Assembly (NCBI RefSeq): GCF_002179555.1
Contig: NZ_NHOU01000005.1
Location: 1-64,000, forward strand
DNA length: 64,000 bases
DNA from: Salinicola salarius
Lineage (GTDB): Bacteria > Pseudomonadota > Gammaproteobacteria > Pseudomonadales > Halomonadaceae
Reading direction: 5' to 3'
Shown: positions 9,941-18,865 of the stretch, piece after piece
How the letters are laid out: the number at the start of each line of letters is the position of its first letter
Position numbering within the stretch: the first letter of the stretch is position 1
Notes under the pieces: generated by a model
Database searches by the model: none
What the model was told of the DNA's origin: nothing
The model's input: the letters and a program-made list of their open reading frames with translations, nothing else
Program-made: the position numbers and the translations under genes

Positions 9941-12900
9941 TCACCTCCGCTTCACAAATCCCAACGCCGGATGAAAATGCCATCCGTTCAGCGCCCGATT
10001 CGGCTTGAGCCGAATACGCCCGAAACGCATCGCGCACTGCTCCAACCCCATCCCCATCGCTTCCGCCTGGTCGGCTAGCGCCACCATGTAGTCCGGGTCA
10101 TTCCAGGGCGTTATCCGTGGATTGGACAGCGACTCGTCCGGCAGGCGATCCAGTTCGGCCTCGGCCGGTGTCAGCTTTTCTTCTCTTCCGTCTGCATCCA
10201 CGCGCCAGAAGCGGTAGCTCTCTTCCGTTTCGTCCGGGAAGAGCACGAATTCGCTATCGGGTTCGTTGTCTTCCCGAAACGGTTGCTGCTGAATCGCCAG
10301 TGCACTGAGCGACAGGGAGGCAGGACGATAGAAGAGATAGGCGCCCAGCGAGGTTGGCTTTTTCAGCCGGGAGCGGCGGCGGGCTGGCGCAGGCGCCGCC
10401 CCTTCCACCATCAACGCCGCCAGGCGCGCATGCTCCAGATCCACCAGCTTTTCGCGCGGCTCGAGAGGCTCGGGTGCCAGCAGCCGAGGACGTGAGTCGA
10501 TGACATCGATTTCCGACTCTCTCAGCAGTGCGGTGAGTCGGTGTTTCACTAAAGGCCAGTCCTGCTCGGTCTCGAAGCCGGGCCGACAGAATGCAGGCCG
10601 CTTGCGTCCGAGCGCTTTGACGTTGGCGTCCAGCAGCGCAACGTTGGGAGCATCGATCGCCGCCGGTCGATGGCGCCTCACGCGCCCGGCGAGCTGAATG
10701 ACCGAGCGCATCGAGGAGGGCTCGACCACGGCCCAGTCATAGTCGTGGTCGCGCCCAACCTCAGTCACTGGCGAGCCCAACACGATGAAAAGTTGATCCG
10801 GCTCGTCGGTGCGATCCAGCCGGCGGCGGATGTCGGGCAACTCGAACACTGCCAGCTCATTGCTGCGATCGAGCGTGCGGTCCAACCGCTCCTCGATCCG
10901 TGAACGCAGCAGCAGCGGGAACTGCGAGTGATAGACGCATAGGTGGATGCGGTAGCCGTCGGGTATGTCGCTGCGATAGAGCGCCATCGCCACCTCGACC
11001 AGCGGCTCGATATTGGCCATGCGGATCAGCCCGAAGCTGACCCGTTTGGTGGTATGAGGATCAAGGGTGTGATGCGCCTCGTGCAGAGCCAGTGCCTGTT
11101 CGAGCATGACGTCCGCCATCGCCGCATGGACATTCTCGGGCCGCGTATCCGGCGCGGAGACCGGCACCACGCAAGCGCGCCGCCGTGGTGCCAACTGGGC
11201 CAGACGCGCGGCGCGCTTGCGGGCGAAGTCGGCGTGCGCCACGTCGAATTGTGCCCCATCGGTACAGCCAGCATGCGAGCAGCCATGTTCATCGAACCAT
11301 GCACACACCAGCTCTACCGGGGCACCCGGCGAGCCGCGATGGCGTTGGTATTCGGCCCGGCCTTCCCTGTAGGCATCGAACAGGCCGCGCACGATGGCCG
11401 GCGGTAAGGTCGCGGAGGAGAGCAGCACGCGGGAGCCTAGCATCCCCGTCCAGTAGACGAGACGTGTCAGCGCCGGAAGATCGGCGATATCGAAGTCGTC
11501 CGGTTCGTCGAGCACGAGATCGCCACTCATCAGGCGGAGCATTGGCGCGATCTGACCGCCGCCGCGCAGGCTCTCGGTCGCCGGCACCAAGTGGTCGATG
11601 GTACAAACCAGCACCGGCGCGCCGATCAGCGCTTGGGCGTGAGGATCAGCGATGGCCTTGCGCAGCACCGGGTGGCTATCGAGCTCGCCCTCGAAGAAGA
11701 CGTGTGTCTGCTCGTCGAGGAGTTCCGCACGGGATTCGGAACCGCCATCGTTGCGCGACTGTTGATGTTCGAAGAGCGCCCGGCTGGCACTTCCACCAAC
11801 GCGAATGGCGAGTTCGTCACTCCCCAGCCCCAGGCGCTCGCGATAAGCCTGCCCTGTTTGCAGCGTCAGCGTGCGCAGGCCGAGCGCGATCGAGAAACGT
11901 GCGCCCGATTCCGGGTCCGCGAGTCCGTAGAGAATGCGGCCATTGGCGATGGTCTTGCCGCAGCCGGTCGAAGCCATGTTGATGCCGAAGAAGCCCTGCT
12001 CACGGCTTCTGTCTCGCAGTCCGACGGCGAGGTCGTAGGCTTTGTCCTGCCAGCGAAATCTTGCATTGCGGCTGCGCGCCTTGAAGCCTTTGTGACGCGC
12101 GATCCGCGGTAGCGCCGTAGCCAGGTCGGGAAGGTGGTGAGTGATCTCGCCCGTTGCGCGCACGACGCCAAGCAGATGCTCGATCAGTGGTTGGCAGAAT
12201 TCGCGCTTGCCTCGGTTAACCGTCGTGTTGGCGTAGAGCAAGACGTTGTCATCGGCCATACACCAATTCCCGCTCAGTCGTCCTTCGTCAACGAGACTCG
12301 AGTAGTGATGATCGGCAAGCATCAGCGAGAGCCGTGCCATGTGCATGACATACGGTGACTCAAGTGGCCGCGTCTCCCAACGCAGCTCGCTCAGCTGTCG
12401 TGCCAGACGAGCCGCTCGCGCTCGCCAATCTTCATGGGTTACGGGCAGACCACGGGAGAATTCCCAGTACGGCGAGTCCTCCTTGCGACTAGCAGGCTCG
12501 ACACGCTCGTTCCAAGCCGCAGTAATGTCCTTCGGCAATGAAGGCAGGATGCTGGCGTTGAGCGTGGCGCGCACACCCACCCATTTCTGGGTGCCGGCCT
12601 CGTCGAAAGCCGGGAACGCCGGTAGCCGATGATGGCTGACGATCAGCCAACCAATGGCCGCCGCCAACGGTGGCAGTTGATTGAACGGAGCGCTGTCGCT
12701 GGCCCTTTCATCCATTCCATCGCGAATCAGGCGATCCAGCCAGCAGGCATCGTCCTCTGGCGTCGGCCGTTCGAGACGTGCAAGCCAGCTGGCGTCATCG
12801 TCCTGACCCACGAAAGCTTGTAACAGCCGCAGCGACACCCATTCGTGGCGGTAGCGATTGCGGCCCTCCAGCCTGCCGACAAGGCGCAACTGAAAGGCGT

Positions 12901-13288
12901 CCGTCGCCTTGCCAAGGTCGTGGAAGAGCGCCGCCATCGAAGCGAGCAGGTGAATCAACCTGAGCGAGTGCCAGTCGTTTTCGTCTTCCGTACGCAGAAT
13001 ATTGCGCCGGGTGGTGTTGGTCGGCGTCGCGCCCCGAGTGTTGAACTGCGAGGCATCGCCGACCACCCACATCAGTTCGCTGTGGTCGTGACCACGAATC
13101 CAGTGACATGCCACGGCGGTGTTCTTGCGTGCCTTGCTGCGTAGCAGTTTTCGCAGCGTATCGAGCCCGGCCTGGGTGATCGAGGTCTGCCAGGTGCGTT
13201 CACCGCGCCGTTCGGCGAACTGGTCGAGAATACGGCGCGTTTCCTTGAGCGCGTTCTTGCTGCATTGCGACACCAGCAGCACGTTCAT
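9941..13288 (-). CDS. cas3f: Cas2-Cas3 fusion nuclease-helicase (type I-F)
   Basis: The 1115-residue protein combines the Cas2 adaptation subunit with the Cas3 effector, the hallmark of type I-F. Residues 1-95 are the Cas2-like domain (MNVLLVSQCSKNALKETRR). The HD nuclease motif is at 123-124 (LFHDLGKA). The SF2 helicase has Walker A MASTGCGKT at 438-446, DEPD at 594-597, an SSATLPPAIV motif III and a late QLAGRVRRH motif VI. A C-terminal accessory region follows. All catalytic motifs look intact. The start overlaps the cas1 stop by 4 bp. Confidence 0.98.
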   Translation of the reverse strand: MNVLLVSQCSKNALKETRRILDQFAERRGERTWQTSITQAGLDTLRKLLRSKARKNTAVACHWIRGHDHSELMWVVGDASQFNTRGATPTNTTRRNILRTEDENDWHSLRLIHLLASMAALFHDLGKATDAFQLRLVGRLEGRNRYRHEWVSLRLLQAFVGQDDDASWLARLERPTPEDDACWLDRLIRDGMDERASDSAPFNQLPPLAAAIGWLIVSHHRLPAFPAFDEAGTQKWVGVRATLNASILPSLPKDITAAWNERVEPASRKEDSPYWEFSRGLPVTHEDWRARAARLARQLSELRWETRPLESPYVMHMARLSLMLADHHYSSLVDEGRLSGNWCMADDNVLLYANTTVNRGKREFCQPLIEHLLGVVRATGEITHHLPDLATALPRIARHKGFKARSRNARFRWQDKAYDLAVGLRDRSREQGFFGINMASTGCGKTIANGRILYGLADPESGARFSIALGLRTLTLQTGQAYRERLGLGSDELAIRVGGSASRALFEHQQSRNDGGSESRAELLDEQTHVFFEGELDSHPVLRKAIADPHAQALIGAPVLVCTIDHLVPATESLRGGGQIAPMLRLMSGDLVLDEPDDFDIADLPALTRLVYWTGMLGSRVLLSSATLPPAIVRGLFDAYREGRAEYQRHRGSPGAPVELVCAWFDEHGCSHAGCTDGAQFDVAHADFARKRAARLAQLAPRRRACVVPVSAPDTRPENVHAAMADVMLEQALALHEAHHTLDPHTTKRVSFGLIRMANIEPLVEVAMALYRSDIPDGYRIHLCVYHSQFPLLLRSRIEERLDRTLDRSNELAVFELPDIRRRLDRTDEPDQLFIVLGSPVTEVGRDHDYDWAVVEPSSMRSVIQLAGRVRRHRPAAIDAPNVALLDANVKALGRKRPAFCRPGFETEQDWPLVKHRLTALLRESEIDVIDSRPRLLAPEPLEPREKLVDLEHARLAALMVEGAAPAPARRRSRLKKPTSLGAYLFYRPASLSLSALAIQQQPFREDNEPDSEFVLFPDETEESYRFWRVDADGREEKLTPAEAELDRLPDESLSNPRITPWNDPDYMVALADQAEAMGMGLEQCAMRFGRIRLKPNRALNGWHFHPALGFVKRR

Positions 13289-14265
13289 GGTGTGATCCCA
13301 TGGCCGAGGCGTTCGGCCGTCGCCTTCAGGGTATCGATCATCACATCCAGGGCTTCCACCTGCGTGAGCCTATCGATACAGGCCTGGCGAAACTCCTGTT
13401 CTTCATCGCCACGGCTGGCGGAAATGAACGCCTGCGGCAGGATCACGGCGTCCTTGACCAGATCCGCGACATCGAAGACCAGTCCGCCGCGGCGTGTCTT
13501 GCCGTGCAGCACTGCCAGGCCATGCGGAATCCCCAGCACCCAGGTCGCGGTAGCGCCCAACCCGTAGGCCAGATAATTGCCGTGATCGAGGAAGCGGTTG
13601 GCCGGATCGGCACCCTGGCCGCGTTTGACCCGGGTGAATTCGCCATAGTCGGCGGCGTGGCTCGCCAACCGGAATAGTTGCTTGGTGAGCCGAGCTTCTT
13701 CGGTCAGCAGCGCGGTCGTATCGGGAGCCGAGTCGATCGCCTGCCGGCTACACGTGAGCAATGCGTCCAGCTCTGCCTTGCTGGGGGTAAAGCCGGTATC
13801 GCGCTGGAAACGCGGCGCCGTCCAGAGGCGTTCGACTTGGGTGAGCCGGGCACGCTGGAAACATCGGGCCGCCTCCAGCCGCTTGTCGTCGTCGAACCAG
13901 AATCGCACCCAGTATTGGAGATACTCCGTCGGCCGGTATTCGCTCTGCGGGGTTAGCCAGGCAACTTCCACGTCCACTTCATTGGCTGCGAACAGCGGCG
14001 TACCGCCACCACCGCAAAAGCCGACCAACACGCCAGCCTTGGCCAGCTCGCGCATCGCGGCCTGGGTAATCGAGGTGCCGGTCCCCAGCAGCAGCGAAGT
14101 GGTGTTGGCGATAGGGATGTTCCAGTACTTCGAGCGCTTGCCTTCATCGGTGACGTATTCGACACGGCCGCCATTCACCAATACGCGGCAATGTTGCAGG
14201 TAGTACAGATTGGCGCGCTTCGAGTGCAGGATCGTCTTGAGGTCGCTTGAAGAAAGGTCTTCCAT
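13285..14265 (-). CDS. cas1f: Cas1 integrase (type I-F)
   Basis: The 326-residue protein is the spacer integrase, which works with the Cas2 part of the next gene. Metal-binding residues match the characterised I-F enzyme: Glu190 (LLTEEARL), His254 (AVLHGKT) and Asp268 (FDVADLVKD). The N-terminus LKTILHSKRANLYYLQHCRV is typical of Cas1f. It is the first gene of the cas operon, preceded by a weak GGTGA ribosome site. The operon promoter should lie in 14266-14395 on the minus strand, but no convincing hexamer pair was found. Confidence 0.97.
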   Translation of the reverse strand: MEDLSSSDLKTILHSKRANLYYLQHCRVLVNGGRVEYVTDEGKRSKYWNIPIANTTSLLLGTGTSITQAAMRELAKAGVLVGFCGGGGTPLFAANEVDVEVAWLTPQSEYRPTEYLQYWVRFWFDDDKRLEAARCFQRARLTQVERLWTAPRFQRDTGFTPSKAELDALLTCSRQAIDSAPDTTALLTEEARLTKQLFRLASHAADYGEFTRVKRGQGADPANRFLDHGNYLAYGLGATATWVLGIPHGLAVLHGKTRRGGLVFDVADLVKDAVILPQAFISASRGDEEQEFRQACIDRLTQVEALDVMIDTLKATAERLGHGITP

Positions 14266-14395
14266 CGTGGCGTCACCTGCCAGTTGTCTTGTAACCGTTG
14301 GTAACGCAGTTTTTACGATGCGACAAGCCCGCCAAAAGGATTGTCAGGGATCTCTTACAAATGGTGTCAGCCAATCTCCGCTTGGCACCACTTTT

Positions 14396-14408
14396 GTTAT
14401 GATATAAC
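14396..14408. promoter_or_regulatory. Zur operator (zinc box)
   Basis: GTTATGATATAAC has palindromic arms GTTAT/ATAAC around a 3-bp centre, matching the core of the gammaproteobacterial Zur box. It overlaps a probable promoter (TTGGCA nearby upstream, TATAAC inside the box), so zinc-loaded Zur would block RNA polymerase. It lies 28 bp before the small His-rich ORF that starts the zinc-uptake operon. Confidence 0.85.
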
Positions 14409-14436
14409 CTTTCCGCCTCATCCAAGGGGTCTGTTC

Positions 14437-14583
14437 ATGTCACATCGTCACCGTCACCGCCCGGATGGGCCGTGCCATTTTTCCTTGATGTCGCTTGGCG
14501 CCGGGCGGCGTGTGCTGCTCGCGCTCATTCCCCTGGCGCTGCTGTGGCTCGTCGCGGGCTGGGCTGCCGGGGTGTTTGGTTGA
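14437..14583 (+). CDS. Small His-rich single-span membrane peptide
   Basis: This 48-residue ORF starts at the first ATG after the Zur box and ends in a TGATG overlap with znuC, so it is probably translated and coupled. The N-terminus MSHRHRHRPDGPCH carries four His and one Cys, followed by one strongly hydrophobic segment (VLLALIPLALLWLVAGW). Zinc binding or an accessory role in uptake is inferred from composition and operon position. No named family is recognised. A longer ORF from 14341 would start upstream of the operator and is unlikely. Confidence 0.65.
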   Translation: MSHRHRHRPDGPCHFSLMSLGAGRRVLLALIPLALLWLVAGWAAGVFG

Positions 14584-15293
14584 TGGCTCGTTCGATGGCA
14601 AAACCCGACACGCTGCTGACGCTGGAATCCCTGTCGCTGGCGCAGGGCAACCGCATGGTGCTGGAAAACATCGACGGCCATTTCGAGGCCGGCACCATCA
14701 CCGCGCTGGTGGGGGCCAACGGGGCCGGCAAGAGCACGCTGGTCCAGGGGATCATGGGCGAGCTGCGCCCGGTCAGCGGCCGCGTTCGCTGCGAGGTTCC
14801 CAATGCGCGGCGCGCGTGGTTACCGCAGCAGCTGGCGCTGGATCTGACCTTTCCCATGAGCGTCGAAGAGCTGGTCATGAGCGGTTGCTGGCCGACTCAC
14901 GGTAGCTTCAAGCGCTACGGCCCGGCGGAGTATCGTCGCGGCCAGGCGGTGATGCAGCGGCTGGGCCTGCAGTCGTTCGAACACCGCCCGCTGGGTGAAC
15001 TCTCCGGCGGCCAGCGCCAGCGGGCGCTGCTCGGCCGTACGCTGATGCAGGAGGCCCAGTTGCTGCTGCTCGACGAGCCGTTCGCCAATGTCGATGCGGC
15101 GACCGTCGAAGTCCTGATCGATGTGCTTCGCGCCATGGCGGCCGAGGGCGCGGCGATCATCATCGTGCTGCACGATCACGATCAGATGACACGGCTGGCC
15201 GATCGCGTCCTGCGGCTGGAGCGCGGGCACGGGTTCTGGTTCACGCCCGCGACGATCAACGATTCCTCTTCACCGGCGGAGACGTTGGCATGA
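14583..15293 (+). CDS. znuC: Zinc ABC transporter ATPase
   Basis: The 236-residue ATPase energises high-affinity zinc import through the membrane subunit ZnuB. It shows Walker A GANGAGKST, Q-loop LPQQLALDL, signature [13 protein letters not shown], Walker B LLLLDEPFANVD and switch His in IIVLHDHDQM. The start is taken from the TGATG overlap with the small peptide gene; Met5 is an alternative. It overlaps znuB by 4 bp. The Zur box upstream and the His-rich ZnuA downstream make zinc the likely substrate. Confidence 0.93.
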   Translation: MARSMAKPDTLLTLESLSLAQGNRMVLENIDGHFEAGTITALVGANGAGKSTLVQGIMGELRPVSGRVRCEVPNARRAWLPQQLALDLTFPMSVEELVMSGCWPTHGSFKRYGPAEYRRGQAVMQRLGLQSFEHRPLGELSGGQRQRALLGRTLMQEAQLLLLDEPFANVDAATVEVLIDVLRAMAAEGAAIIIVLHDHDQMTRLADRVLRLERGHGFWFTPATINDSSSPAETLA

Positions 15294-16174
15294 TCGATTG
15301 GCTGTTCTCTCCACTGGTGGATTTCGGCTTCATGCGCCGCGCACTGGTGGCCGGGCTGGCGCTGTCGCTGGTCGCCCCACCGCTGGGGGTCTTCCTCACG
15401 CTGCGCGGCATGAGCCTGGTGGGCGATGCCATGGCCCACGCCGTGTTGCCGGGCGTGGCGGTCGGCTTTCTGCTGGCGGGCTTCTCGCTACCGGCGATGA
15501 GTTTCGGCGGTCTGGTGGCAGGGCTGCTGGTGGCGGGGCTGGCGGGTAGCGTGTCGCGCCTGACGGGCCACCGCGAAGACTCGGCGATTGCCAGCTTCTA
15601 TCTGATTTCGCTGGCGGCCGGGGTGATGTTGATCTCGATGCGCGGCAGCAGCGTCGACCTGACCCACGTGCTGTTCGGCTCGATCCTGGCGGTGGACAGT
15701 ACCGCGCTGTGGCTGATCGTCGGCGTGTCGAGCCTGACGCTGATCGTGCTGGCGGCGATCTTCCGCATTCTGGTGGTCGAGTGCCTGGACCCGCTGTTCC
15801 TGCGCGGCCAGGGGATTCGTGGCGGCGCAGTGCACGGGCTGTTTCTGGGCCTGATGGTGCTCAACCTGACCGCCGGCTTCCAGACGCTGGGCACATTGAT
15901 GGCGGTCGGCCTGATGATGCTGCCGGCGACGGCGGCGCGCTTCTGGTCGAAGCGGCTCGAAGGGTTGATGGGGCTGGCGATCGCCATCGGCATGGTCTCC
16001 AGCGTGGGCGGGCTGCTGCTCTCCTATCATGCCGGCCTGCCTTCGGGGCCCTGCATCATCCTGCTGGCCGGCGTGATCTATCTGTTTTCCGCGCTGTTCG
16101 GGCGTTACCACAGTGTCTTCGCCCGCTGGCGTCGTCGCGTGCAGCCCATGCTGCCGCCCGATGCCCACGGCTGA
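15290..16174 (+). CDS. znuB: Zinc ABC transporter permease
   Basis: The 294-residue integral membrane protein belongs to the ABC-3 family of metal permeases. Hydrophobic spans run through most of its length. The family motif region GDAMAHAVLPGVAVGFLL is present near residues 45-60, and a short cytoplasmic tail ends after YHSVFARW. The start codon overlaps the znuC stop. It forms the channel for the ZnuA-delivered ion. Confidence 0.93.
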   Translation: MIDWLFSPLVDFGFMRRALVAGLALSLVAPPLGVFLTLRGMSLVGDAMAHAVLPGVAVGFLLAGFSLPAMSFGGLVAGLLVAGLAGSVSRLTGHREDSAIASFYLISLAAGVMLISMRGSSVDLTHVLFGSILAVDSTALWLIVGVSSLTLIVLAAIFRILVVECLDPLFLRGQGIRGGAVHGLFLGLMVLNLTAGFQTLGTLMAVGLMMLPATAARFWSKRLEGLMGLAIAIGMVSSVGGLLLSYHAGLPSGPCIILLAGVIYLFSALFGRYHSVFARWRRRVQPMLPPDAHG

Positions 16175-16208
16175 CCCTTCCTCCTCTCTCCACAAGGATC
16201 GTTACATC

Positions 16209-17198
16209 ATGGCTCACATTTCCCTTCGCGCCGTGCTGCTGGGTGCTCTCGGCGCCTCGGCGCTCTCGGCCAACATCGCTCATGCCCAGGAACCGCTGCA
16301 GGTGGTCACGAGCTTCAGCATTCTCGATGACATGGTGTCGACGATCGGTGGCGATCACGTCAGCGTCACGTCGCTGGTCGGCCCCGATGGCGATGCCCAC
16401 GCCTTTTCGCCCAAGCCCGCCGATGCCCAGTCGCTCGCGGATGCCGACCTGGTCGTGGTCAACGGCCTGCAGTTCGAAGGCTGGATCGACCGCCTGGTCG
16501 ATGCCAGCGGTTACGAGGGCGAAGTCGTGGTTGCCAGCAACGGTATCGACACGCGTTCGTTCGAGGGGCACGAGGACGAGGGCGACCATGACGATCATGA
16601 CGATCATGACGATCATGACCATCAAGATCATGCGACCGACGGCGAGGAGGAGCATCACCATCACGGCGATGTCGATCCGCACGCCTGGCAGGATCTGGAG
16701 AATGGCGAGCAGTACGCGCGCAACATCCGCGATGCGCTGGTGAAGGCCGATCCGGCTCATGCCGATGCCTACCGCGCCAATGCCGAGCGCTACATCGACG
16801 AGATGGAAGCGCTCGACAAGGAGGCGAAAGAACGCCTGTCGCAGATTCCGGCATCCGACCGGCTGATCATCACCAGTCACGATGCCTTCGGCTACTTCGC
16901 CGACGCCTACGATCTCGAGCTGCTTTCGCCGGTGGGCATCAACACGCTGGCGGAACCCAGCGCCAGCGATATGGGCAGCCTGATCCAGCAGATCGAGTCC
17001 AGCCACGCCAAGGCGCTGTTCCTGGAGAACATGACCAACCCGGCGCTGATCAACCAGCTGCACGAAGAGACCGACATCGCCATCGGCGGCACACTCTACG
17101 CCGACGCGCTGACGGCGGAGGGCGAAGGCAGCACCTATCTCGGCATGTTCCAGCACAACGTCGACACCCTGCTCGACGCGCTGGCAGCCGACGACTGA
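16209..17198 (+). CDS. znuA: Zinc-binding periplasmic protein
   Basis: The 329-residue product begins with a signal peptide ending near ANIAHA-QEP. It is a cluster A-I metal-binding protein: His in DAHAFSP, a long acidic His-rich loop (about residues 120-155, built of DDH repeats), His in VDPHAWQD and later His in TSHDAFGYF. The charged loop is typical of ZnuA and thought to capture zinc. It lies 34 bp after znuB, completing a Zur-controlled operon. The start ATG at 16209 is preferred because it gives the signal peptide directly. Confidence 0.95.
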   Translation: MAHISLRAVLLGALGASALSANIAHAQEPLQVVTSFSILDDMVSTIGGDHVSVTSLVGPDGDAHAFSPKPADAQSLADADLVVVNGLQFEGWIDRLVDASGYEGEVVVASNGIDTRSFEGHEDEGDHDDHDDHDDHDHQDHATDGEEEHHHHGDVDPHAWQDLENGEQYARNIRDALVKADPAHADAYRANAERYIDEMEALDKEAKERLSQIPASDRLIITSHDAFGYFADAYDLELLSPVGINTLAEPSASDMGSLIQQIESSHAKALFLENMTNPALINQLHEETDIAIGGTLYADALTAEGEGSTYLGMFQHNVDTLLDALAADD

Positions 17199-17236
17199 CC
17201 CCGACCCGACAGGCCAGCCCGCGACGGCGGCGCTGG

Positions 17237-17341
17237 CCTACTCTCTGTTTCCTGCTCTCTATTACCTGCTTCCTACTCTCTTCTCTCTTCCCTCTTCCCT
17301 CTTCCCCCTCCCTATTACTTCCTCTCTCTTTCCTCTTCTTC
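17237..17341. repeat. Polypyrimidine tract
   Basis: About 105 bases on the plus strand are nearly all C and T, with CTCTTCC-type units repeated around 17279-17310. It lies between znuA and the YcaQ-type gene. No hairpin or ORF of note is seen. The asymmetry could favour triplex (H-DNA) structure or slippage, but no function is shown. Confidence 0.7.
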
Positions 17342-17404
17342 AAGACTGAACGACACTTTTCGGGCAGCATCCGCTCAAGCCTCCACCGAGAAGTGTCGTC
17401 TCGT

Positions 17405-18661
17405 ATGCCGTCAGCCGTTCCGTCGCCGCAACGCCGCCTCACGCTCTCCCAGGCGCGTCGTCTCGCCCTGAAAGCGCAGGGTTTCACCTCCCGCTCCCCC
17501 GAGTCCGCCAACCGAGGCCATCTCCGGCGTCTCGTGGATCGTCTCGGCGTGTTGCAGATCGATTCCGTCAACGCGTTGGCACGTTCCCACTATCTGCCGG
17601 CCTTTTCGCGTCTCGGCCCTTACCCGACCCCGCTGCTCGACGAGCTGGCCTGGAGCCGTAACCGGCACCGGTCGCTGTTCGAATACTGGGGCCACGAGGC
17701 CTCGCTGCTGCCGCTCTCGTTCTACCCGGCGATGCGCTGGCGCATGCGCCGCGCGCAGGATGGCATCGGCATCTACAAGCATCTGGCGCGGTTCGGCCGT
17801 GAACGGGGCGAGGTGATCGAACGCGTACTGGCCCAGGTACGCGACCACGGCCCGCTGGGTGCCGGCGCACTGAACACGCGGGAAGGCCCTGCCGGCCCGT
17901 GGTGGGACTGGAGCGATGAGAAGCACGCGCTGGAATGGCTGTTTGCCGCCGGCGAGGTCACCGTCGCCGGCCGCCGGGGTTTCGAACGGCTCTACGACCT
18001 GCCGGAACGGGTGCTCCCCGCGACAGTACTGAACCAGACCGAACCCGATCTGCTCGAGGCGCATCGGCAGCTGTTGCATCAATCCGCCCGGGCGCTTGGC
18101 GTGGCGACGGAGAAGGACCTGCGGGACTACTACCGGCTGGCGCCGCAGGATACCCGTGCCGCGCTACAGACGCTGATCGAGGACGGCACAGTGACGCCGG
18201 TATCGGTGGAAAGCTGGCAGCAGCCGGCCTATGTCGTCGGCGAGCCGCGCATTCCCCGCCGACTCGAGACCGCCGCGCTGCTCTCGCCGTTCGACTCCCT
18301 GATCTGGTATCGCGAGCGCACCGAGCGCCTGTTCGGCTTTCACTACCGCCTGGAGTTCTACGTCCCGCCGGCCAAACGAACCTACGGCTACTACGTCATG
18401 CCGTTCCTCCACGGCGACCGGCTCATCGCCCGGCTCGACCTGCGTGCCCGGCGCGCCGAGGGGGAACTGAGCGTTCTCGCCATTCACCCCGAGCCCGCCG
18501 TGACGTTCCGTGACGCCGAACTCGACGCACTGGCCGGCCAGCTCGAACGTCTGGCATGCTGGCTCGGGTTACCGCGTATTCACCTGGCCTGCGAGCGCCC
18601 CCTTGCCCAGCGTCTGAGCGCCCTGTGGCCGGTGGATTCTTATCGGCGCCTGTCGCTCTGA
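17405..18661 (+). CDS. YcaQ/AlkX-type DNA glycosylase (HTH_42 family)
   Basis: The roughly 418-residue protein belongs to the winged-helix family that includes Streptomyces AlkZ and E. coli YcaQ, which unhook interstrand crosslinks and remove bulky alkyl adducts. The conserved catalytic-type motif QID is seen in VLQIDSVNALARSHYLPAFSRLG, close to the N-terminus. FEYWGHEASLLP and the late LSPFDSLIWYRERTERLFGF stretch are also family marks. A GTG at 17393 is an alternative start adding four residues. It stands alone, so a stress role is taken from family knowledge. Confidence 0.85.
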   Translation: MPSAVPSPQRRLTLSQARRLALKAQGFTSRSPESANRGHLRRLVDRLGVLQIDSVNALARSHYLPAFSRLGPYPTPLLDELAWSRNRHRSLFEYWGHEASLLPLSFYPAMRWRMRRAQDGIGIYKHLARFGRERGEVIERVLAQVRDHGPLGAGALNTREGPAGPWWDWSDEKHALEWLFAAGEVTVAGRRGFERLYDLPERVLPATVLNQTEPDLLEAHRQLLHQSARALGVATEKDLRDYYRLAPQDTRAALQTLIEDGTVTPVSVESWQQPAYVVGEPRIPRRLETAALLSPFDSLIWYRERTERLFGFHYRLEFYVPPAKRTYGYYVMPFLHGDRLIARLDLRARRAEGELSVLAIHPEPAVTFRDAELDALAGQLERLACWLGLPRIHLACERPLAQRLSALWPVDSYRRLSL

Positions 18662-18754
18662 GAGGGCGGCAGCCCGGCACGCAAACGGGCATCGACATGC
18701 TCACGCTGTCCGACTCGACCACGCTTCCCGTGGCGAAGTGACGACCTTGCGGCA

Positions 18755-18781
18755 AATAACCACACTAACAATAAGGTTATT
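18755..18781. promoter_or_regulatory. Inverted repeat upstream of ompW-like gene
   Basis: AATAACC (18755-18761) and GGTTATT (18775-18781) form perfect 7-bp arms separated by 13 bp, giving half-sites about two helical turns apart. The region is AT-rich and sits 85 bp before the OmpW start, fitting an operator. The binding protein is unknown, and no FNR-type TTGAT-N4-ATCAA box was found. Confidence 0.4.
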
Positions 18782-18865
18782 GAGGCGTATGCTGACATCG
18801 TCGCCTTCGAGGCTACCGATTCCGAGGCGAGTCAATGTCAGTCATAAGGACAAGGGAGCATCATC

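Noticed and set aside
11185-11982. Plus-strand ORF of 265 residues opposite cas3
   Set aside because: It is Arg/Ala-rich shadow coding in GC-rich DNA, opposite a gene with all helicase motifs intact.
14266-14436. Possible second CRISPR array or leader on the cas1 side
   Set aside because: No copy of the repeat or partial repeat was found there; the space holds the Zur box and promoters.
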